A stretch of DNA of 64,000 bases, taken from NCBI GenBank assembly GCA_017557405.1, contig JAFYYV010000009.1, forward strand, positions 94,721-158,720, in the 5' to 3' direction. Numbering within the stretch: position 1 is the stretch's first letter; the number at the start of each line of letters is the position of its first letter. The notes under the pieces are model-generated. The model was not told the origin of the DNA, made no database searches, and worked only from the letters and a program-made list of their open reading frames with translations. Positions 61,984 through 64,000 of this stretch are shown here, piece after piece. This DNA is from Prevotella sp. (GTDB lineage: Bacteria > Bacteroidota > Bacteroidia > Bacteroidales > Bacteroidaceae). The position numbers were made by a program, and so were the translations under genes.

Positions 61984-63063
61984 TTATTTAAATTCTATGG
62001 GGATATTCACTCGTGAACACACATTCTGACCATCTACGACAGCGGGTTTCCATCGAGGCATGGCCTTCACTACGCGCACCACTTCGCGGTCGATGCTGGG
62101 AGAGCAAGGAGCGGTAACAGACACGTCGACCACTTGCCCAATCTCGTCGATGACCAACGAAAGTGCCATCTGATTCCCAACGTTATGCTCCGCTGGTTCG
62201 TCAGGCAGCTGCAGGTATTTCGTCAGATAGTGCTTGAAATCCATTCCGTTGGATGAGAAAGTGGCGGGCTGGTCCACCTTCTCAAAAACGTGCTTGCCAG
62301 CGAACGTGTTGTCCAGCGTGTAATTGACGACATTGGCAGGTTTCTTGGCCTTCTTCATCATCAACCTGTGAGCGGCAGGGGTGACATAGGGCTCTATGAG
62401 CGGCCATCCCAGTTTGTAGCACGTCCCGTCGAGGGAGCTCACATACATGCTTCCTTGTCCCAGACAGGCGCCGTCGACGATGATGACATTCGTCTCGCCA
62501 TCTTCTTCCAGATAGAACACATGCTTTCCCTTGTAAGTGTCGTCAAGTTTCTTCAGGTTGATGACATCTTTCAGTTCCAGCAGCTTCCCATTGGCAATAT
62601 CGTAGGTCACGAACACACAGCGATTCGTCTCCACCTGCTTCGAACGTGGCATTGGGTTGCAGTCGTATTCGGCGAACATGGCGATATATCTGCCTGGCTG
62701 GTATCCCAGCAACATCGTCTTCGCCTTCACGTAGCAGAAAGCGCTGTCGTCGGGTAGGGTGTCGAACTGCTTAGTCACAGGCGTTCCGAAACGTTGCAGG
62801 AAATGCTCCACGGCGTCGTCATAGTTGGAGTCTCCGAGGCTCATCAGTGCGGTTGAGGCCAAGAGGGTCTGCAAGGGTGCGATGTCAGCATGACTGGCAG
62901 CCAACGGCCATTCCATGTCGATGTCAATTACGTTCACCCCGCCGTCTTTCTGATAGAGCCAGTGCCGTTGGTCGTACCTCACGCAATAGCCCGTCACTGT
63001 TTGTGCAGCGACCGACAAACTGCTCAGAAGCAGCACGACGACAGCAGTCGATATCCTTTTCAT
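61984..63063 (-). CDS. exported protein with TonB C-terminal domain
   Basis: 359 residues from the ATG at 63063, which gives a clean signal peptide (MKRISTAVVVLLLSSLSVAAQ); two earlier in-frame ATGs exist. The main part (about 25-265) is a beta-rich domain resembling DUF3298-like or unknown periplasmic domains (YIAMFAEYDCNPM, VFVTYDIANGKLLELKDVINL). The last about 90 residues are a TonB C-terminal domain: LTKYLQLPDEPAEHNVGNQMALSLVIDEIGQVVDVSVTAPCSPSIDREVVRVVKAMPRWKPAVVDGQNVCSRVNIPIEF. Having a cleavable signal and no anchor, it is unlikely to act as a classical TonB. Function unknown. Confidence 0.8.
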   Translation of the reverse strand: MKRISTAVVVLLLSSLSVAAQTVTGYCVRYDQRHWLYQKDGGVNVIDIDMEWPLAASHADIAPLQTLLASTALMSLGDSNYDDAVEHFLQRFGTPVTKQFDTLPDDSAFCYVKAKTMLLGYQPGRYIAMFAEYDCNPMPRSKQVETNRCVFVTYDIANGKLLELKDVINLKKLDDTYKGKHVFYLEEDGETNVIIVDGACLGQGSMYVSSLDGTCYKLGWPLIEPYVTPAAHRLMMKKAKKPANVVNYTLDNTFAGKHVFEKVDQPATFSSNGMDFKHYLTKYLQLPDEPAEHNVGNQMALSLVIDEIGQVVDVSVTAPCSPSIDREVVRVVKAMPRWKPAVVDGQNVCSRVNIPIEFK

Positions 63064-63102
63064 TCCATGCACCATTTCGTTCATCTAGTCAATTCCTATG
63101 GC

Positions 63103-63603
63103 TCATTTCAGTTTCACGTTCATCTGTCCCGTATAGCTGATGAAGTCGCGATTGCGGCAGCTGACCTTCAGACTCGCGCGCCCGTTGTCGAAGATGTCGA
63201 AGGTGTAGACGTAGCTATCTTCGGAGCGGTTCATGTAAACTACCACTCGATACATGTCGCTCTTCACCTTCTGGCACTGGTATCCATCGATGTGGGCATC
63301 GAAAATCAATCCTTCGCCTCCGCCGTATGGCACCGAATAGACCACTCCGAAATAGGGAAGGTGCGATTTCAGCAGGTCGCCTTTCACACACACGTCGTAC
63401 GGCGTCGTGAGATGTCGGGGCTGCATACGCGTGGGTATTACGTAGTCGAACGTCACTGTGAAGTTTGCGGCCTCGAGTGAGTCGGCCACCATCTGCGCCA
63501 CCTGTTGCTGGCGTGCCTTCTTCTCAGTGGGAGTCAGTCGTTGCGTTGCGCACGACGCGCACACTGCTACCATCACCACCATTCCTATCATCCTCGCTTT
63601 CAT
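63103..63603 (-). CDS. DUF4251 family lipoprotein
   Basis: 166 residues from the ATG at 63603; the promoter at 63636 rules out the longer frame. Lipobox CASC (Cys18). The DUF4251 pattern follows: QVAQMVADSLEAANFTVTFDYVIPTRMQPRHLTTPYDVCVKGDLLKSHLPYFGVVYSVPYGGGEGLIFDAHI, then alternating beta strands to the end. The family is common in Bacteroidetes and of unknown function. It ends 39 bp before the TonB-domain gene and is the likely first gene of a three-gene operon. Confidence 0.88.
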   Translation of the reverse strand: MKARMIGMVVMVAVCASCATQRLTPTEKKARQQQVAQMVADSLEAANFTVTFDYVIPTRMQPRHLTTPYDVCVKGDLLKSHLPYFGVVYSVPYGGGEGLIFDAHIDGYQCQKVKSDMYRVVVYMNRSEDSYVYTFDIFDNGRASLKVSCRNRDFISYTGQMNVKLK

Positions 63604-63635
63604 TGTCAACTCCTTTCTTTTTCCTTTTGCCGCTG

Positions 63636-63666
63636 CAAAGTTACTAAATAAAAACCACACCTCCAA
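63636..63666 (-). promoter_or_regulatory. promoter of the DUF4251 operon
   Basis: On the minus strand TTG (63664-63666), 20-bp spacer, TAACTTTG (63636-63643); leader about 30 nt. Confidence 0.8.
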
Positions 63667-63737
63667 ATTTCAAGTGCTCTAGCTAGTGAAAATTTGTAAA
63701 AACATCGCTAATCTTTTATCTCTATTCTTTTTATTTG

Positions 63738-63820
63738 TCAAAGGCCATCAATGAGCCGCTCAAAAGCCACAAATGGCAGGCTCAAAGCTATGCAATGACT
63801 TGGTCAAAGATGGTCTATGA
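63738..63820. repeat. 22-nt periodic palindrome array, locus 5 (4 units)
   Basis: Four 17-nt cores start at 63738, 63760, 63782 and 63804, exactly 22 nt apart: TCAAAGGCCATCAATGA, TCAAAAGCCACAAATGG, TCAAAGCTATGCAATGA, TCAAAGATGGTCTATGA. A degenerate in-phase unit may follow at 63826. It lies upstream of the DUF4251 promoter. From here to the window end (63843-64000) I see no gene. Confidence 0.85.
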
Positions 63821-63910
63821 CACAGACAAAATGATGCTTGCAGAAAAAGCGTATTGCTTGAGCTGGCCTGTAAAACATTTAACATCGGAAAGGCGAAGGG
63901 AGCAATTTTG

Positions 63911-63938
63911 CAACATGCAACATGCAACATGCAACATT
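63911..63938. repeat. heptanucleotide tandem repeat
   Basis: Four copies of CAACATG (the last ends in T) in a row. The last 30 bases of the window are strongly AT-rich. Confidence 0.85.
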
Positions 63939-64000
63939 TAGTACCTTCCACATGTGCAAAATGCCTCCCTCTACTATGGGTTATTATAATATATAATATA

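Noticed and set aside
1-64000. Phage-defence system, prophage, insertion sequence or integrative element
   Set aside because: No transposase, integrase, restriction, toxin-antitoxin, reverse transcriptase or cas-like protein was recognised in any credible frame; the gene content is chromosomal housekeeping and envelope functions.

Overview
The window is a piece of a Bacteroidales chromosome, most probably Prevotellaceae or a close relative. Evidence: promoters of the Bacteroidetes type (TTG, about 20 bp, TAnnTTTG) before many genes; A-rich leaders instead of Shine-Dalgarno sites; families largely confined to Bacteroidetes (GldH, a RicT-like PSP1 protein, DUF4834, DUF4251, the ExbB-ExbD-ExbD-TonB-PstS-TPR cluster, a type IX secretion C-terminal domain); and several gene orders typical of Bacteroides/Prevotella. 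The genus is an inference from remembered homologues; no search was run.

Layout. 1-1154: end of a 5'-nucleotidase-like lipoprotein gene, rplS, a small hypothetical gene. 1203-3749: a secreted GH127-type glycosidase. 4092-9555 (minus): the energy-transduction operon exbB-exbD-exbD-tonB-pstS-like-TPR. 9788-14846 (minus): aspartate aminotransferase, ribBA, an LptF/LptG-type permease and a START-like protein. 14993: tRNA-Met. 15740-22339 (plus): a one-domain purH followed by the rod-shape set mreB-mreC-mreD-mrdA-rodA. 22428-26383 (minus): gldH, ricT, holB, metF. 26657-29440: a secreted GH128-like enzyme with a type IX sorting tail, then tRNA-Lys. 29717-34074: AI-2E family transporter, tdk, rsmI, a coiled-coil lipoprotein, tadA. 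34553-39010 (plus): GH95 fucosidase, yraN, birA, pyrH. 39029-40778 (minus): DUF4834, pssA, psd (phosphatidylethanolamine synthesis). 40905-44999 (plus): dnaE and trxA. 45096-52872 (minus): an RND efflux system (acrA-acrB-outer-membrane factor) followed by lpxA and a patatin. 53067-55002 (minus): cca and a hypothetical gene. 55604-61015 (plus): lipoprotein, tandem DUF1599 protein, a DoxX-like membrane protein joined in frame to triosephosphate isomerase, SPOR protein, folE, xth. 61102-63603 (minus): DUF4251 lipoprotein, TonB-C-terminal-domain protein, GH25 lysozyme.

Most genes are housekeeping or envelope functions. The structure that the genes do not explain is intergenic. At five separate places (3934, 15319, 33383, 55226, 63738) there are arrays of degenerate near-palindromic 17-nt cores, TCA-N11-TGA, set at exactly 22 nt from start to start: 26 units, 21 intervals, all 22. 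The core centre is nearly always one of two words or its reverse complement (CTATG/CATAG or GCCAC/GTGGC). Two of the arrays lie inside a conserved element of about 380 bp with matching ends and two conserved hairpins; one hairpin shows compensatory base changes between the copies. I do not recognise this family and regard it as the best candidate for something undescribed.

Other points to check: PurH consists only of the IMP cyclohydrolase domain; tpiA has no stop codon between it and the upstream membrane-protein gene; cca carries an in-frame insertion bounded by an inverted repeat; and several promoters lie so close to their start codons that the transcripts would be nearly leaderless.
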